A DNA stretch of 7,772 nt from an uncultured Anaerococcus sp. (GTDB taxonomy: Bacteria; Bacillota; Clostridia; Tissierellales; Peptoniphilaceae). The stretch covers positions 1 to 7,772 of the forward strand of contig CABQOK010000056.1 in NCBI GenBank assembly GCA_902465755.1, written 5' to 3'. Positions 7,579 to 7,772 of this stretch are shown here, piece after piece. Position numbers and translations under genes: made by a program. The notes beneath the pieces are model-generated. The model saw only the letters and a program-made list of their open reading frames with translations, was not told where the DNA came from and did not search any database. Position 1 is the first letter of the stretch, and each line of letters begins with the position of its first letter.

Positions 7579-7606
7579 AAAAACCGACCTTAACTGGCCG
7601 ATTTTT
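7579..7606. terminator. Bidirectional terminator-like hairpin just upstream of orfA
   Basis: AAAAACCGACC (7579-7589) and GGCCGATTTTT (7596-7606) form a hairpin with a 6-nt loop. In - strand RNA all eleven positions pair (two as G-U) and the stem ends in U5, directly before the orfA ATG. The + strand copy has two mismatches but also ends in T5. It begins 6 nt after the stop of the partial gene on the right, so it may be that gene's natural terminator, originally shared with the operon. If it belongs to the IS, it shields the transposase from outside transcription and masks its ribosome site. Confidence 0.7.
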
Positions 7607-7612
7607 AATTTC

Positions 7613-7772
7613 TTATTTTGAAGACAAGGTAAATTCTTCGATATTTTCATAGTTACCATTTGTTAGTTTGCCGGAGTTTTCATTTATTTTTGCCCTTGAT
7701 AGACTGAAAGTAATTTCCCTTCCGTCTTTTATTTCATCAAGGCTTAAATCTGAGAAGTCTTTGTTGTAGATG
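7613..7772 (-). CDS. C-terminal end of an unrecognised protein (5' part outside the window)
   Basis: The frame is open from the window edge (first full codon at 7771) to a TAA at 7613-7615, giving 52 residues that end NYENIEEFTLSSK. The composition is hydrophilic and rich in Asn, Lys, Glu and Ser, with an alternating pattern (REITFSLSRAKIN) that suggests beta-strands. I recognise no motif and assign no function. AAC, GAC and ATC codons resemble the host operon more than the IS, which supports a resident gene. It is convergent with the operon. If the IS ends at 7626, the last four codons and part of a fifth come from the IS and the true C-terminus was replaced. If not, the gene ends naturally here and the hairpin at 7579-7606 is its terminator. 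Confidence 0.6.
   Translation of the reverse strand, partial: IYNKDFSDLSLDEIKDGREITFSLSRAKINENSGKLTNGNYENIEEFTLSSK

Larger units (their letters stand above)
6078..7626 (-). mobile_element. IS3-family, IS150-type insertion sequence (right border uncertain)
   Basis: The element carries overlapping orfA and orfB on the - strand, a DDE transposase and a frameshift signal, which is the layout of IS3-family elements of the IS150 group. The end downstream of orfB is TGACCCCAAAAAGTTGGACC at 6078-6097, a recognisable IS150-group terminus. On the orfA side no good inverted copy exists. The best candidate is TGTCTTCAAAA read on the - strand from 7626, which matches eight of the first eleven positions. 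With these borders both flanks carry AGG (6075-6077 and 7627-7629), a 3-bp target duplication as usual for this group, and the length is 1549 bp, within the normal range. Alternatively the orfA side is truncated near 7578 and the sequence beyond belongs to the neighbour gene and its terminator. Presence of the IS is certain; the borders are not. Confidence 0.75.

Noticed and set aside
1..7772. CRISPR array, tRNA or rRNA genes
   Set aside because: No regularly spaced repeats, tRNA-like cloverleaf or rRNA signatures were seen on either strand.

Overview
The window is a stretch of low-GC Firmicutes chromosome. It holds a protein quality-control operon on the + strand, followed by an IS3-family insertion sequence and the tail of a convergent gene. 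Arginine is written almost only as AGA/AGG, two-fold codons are A+T limited, and the order tig-clpP-clpX-lon-engB is typical of Clostridia and relatives. I infer an anaerobic Gram-positive coccus of the Anaerococcus/Peptoniphilus/Finegoldia type, but the genus cannot be proved from this window.

Region 1 (1-6049, + strand): the 3' part of trigger factor, then clpP, clpX, lon and engB. Spacing is tight (24 nt tig-clpP, 6 nt clpP-clpX, a 4-nt ATGA overlap lon-engB), which suggests a polycistronic unit. Trigger factor folds nascent chains at the ribosome, ClpXP and Lon are the two AAA+ degradation routes, and EngB/YsxC is a ribosome-assembly GTPase. All catalytic residues expected of ClpP, ClpX, Lon and EngB are present. 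The only sizeable gap, clpX-lon (3002-3134), is almost filled by a 117-nt imperfect palindrome with perfect 13-bp ends. It looks like a MITE or a large structured RNA element, and it lies where many Firmicutes carry lonB.

Region 2 (6050-7626): an IS150-type (IS3 family) element on the - strand. Both transposase frames are undamaged: OrfA (183 aa) and OrfB (DDE motif with 35-residue spacing), linked by an A9G slippery run in the -1 frame. One end, TGACCCCAAAAAGTTGGACC at 6078, is clear. The other end is ambiguous. A weakly matching TG end at 7626 gives a 3-bp AGG duplication, but the same bases also read as the natural end and terminator of the next gene. A strong + strand terminator sits inside the IS against the end of orfB and now appears to end the host operon. 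Another IS-end-like sequence lies between the engB stop and the IS.

Region 3 (7613-7772, - strand): the last 52 codons of an unrecognised gene, convergent with the operon and ending at or in the IS border.

I see no clear new multi-gene system. The items most worth checking are the clpX-lon palindrome, the unresolved IS right border with its terminator-like hairpin, and the duplicated IS-end motif behind engB.
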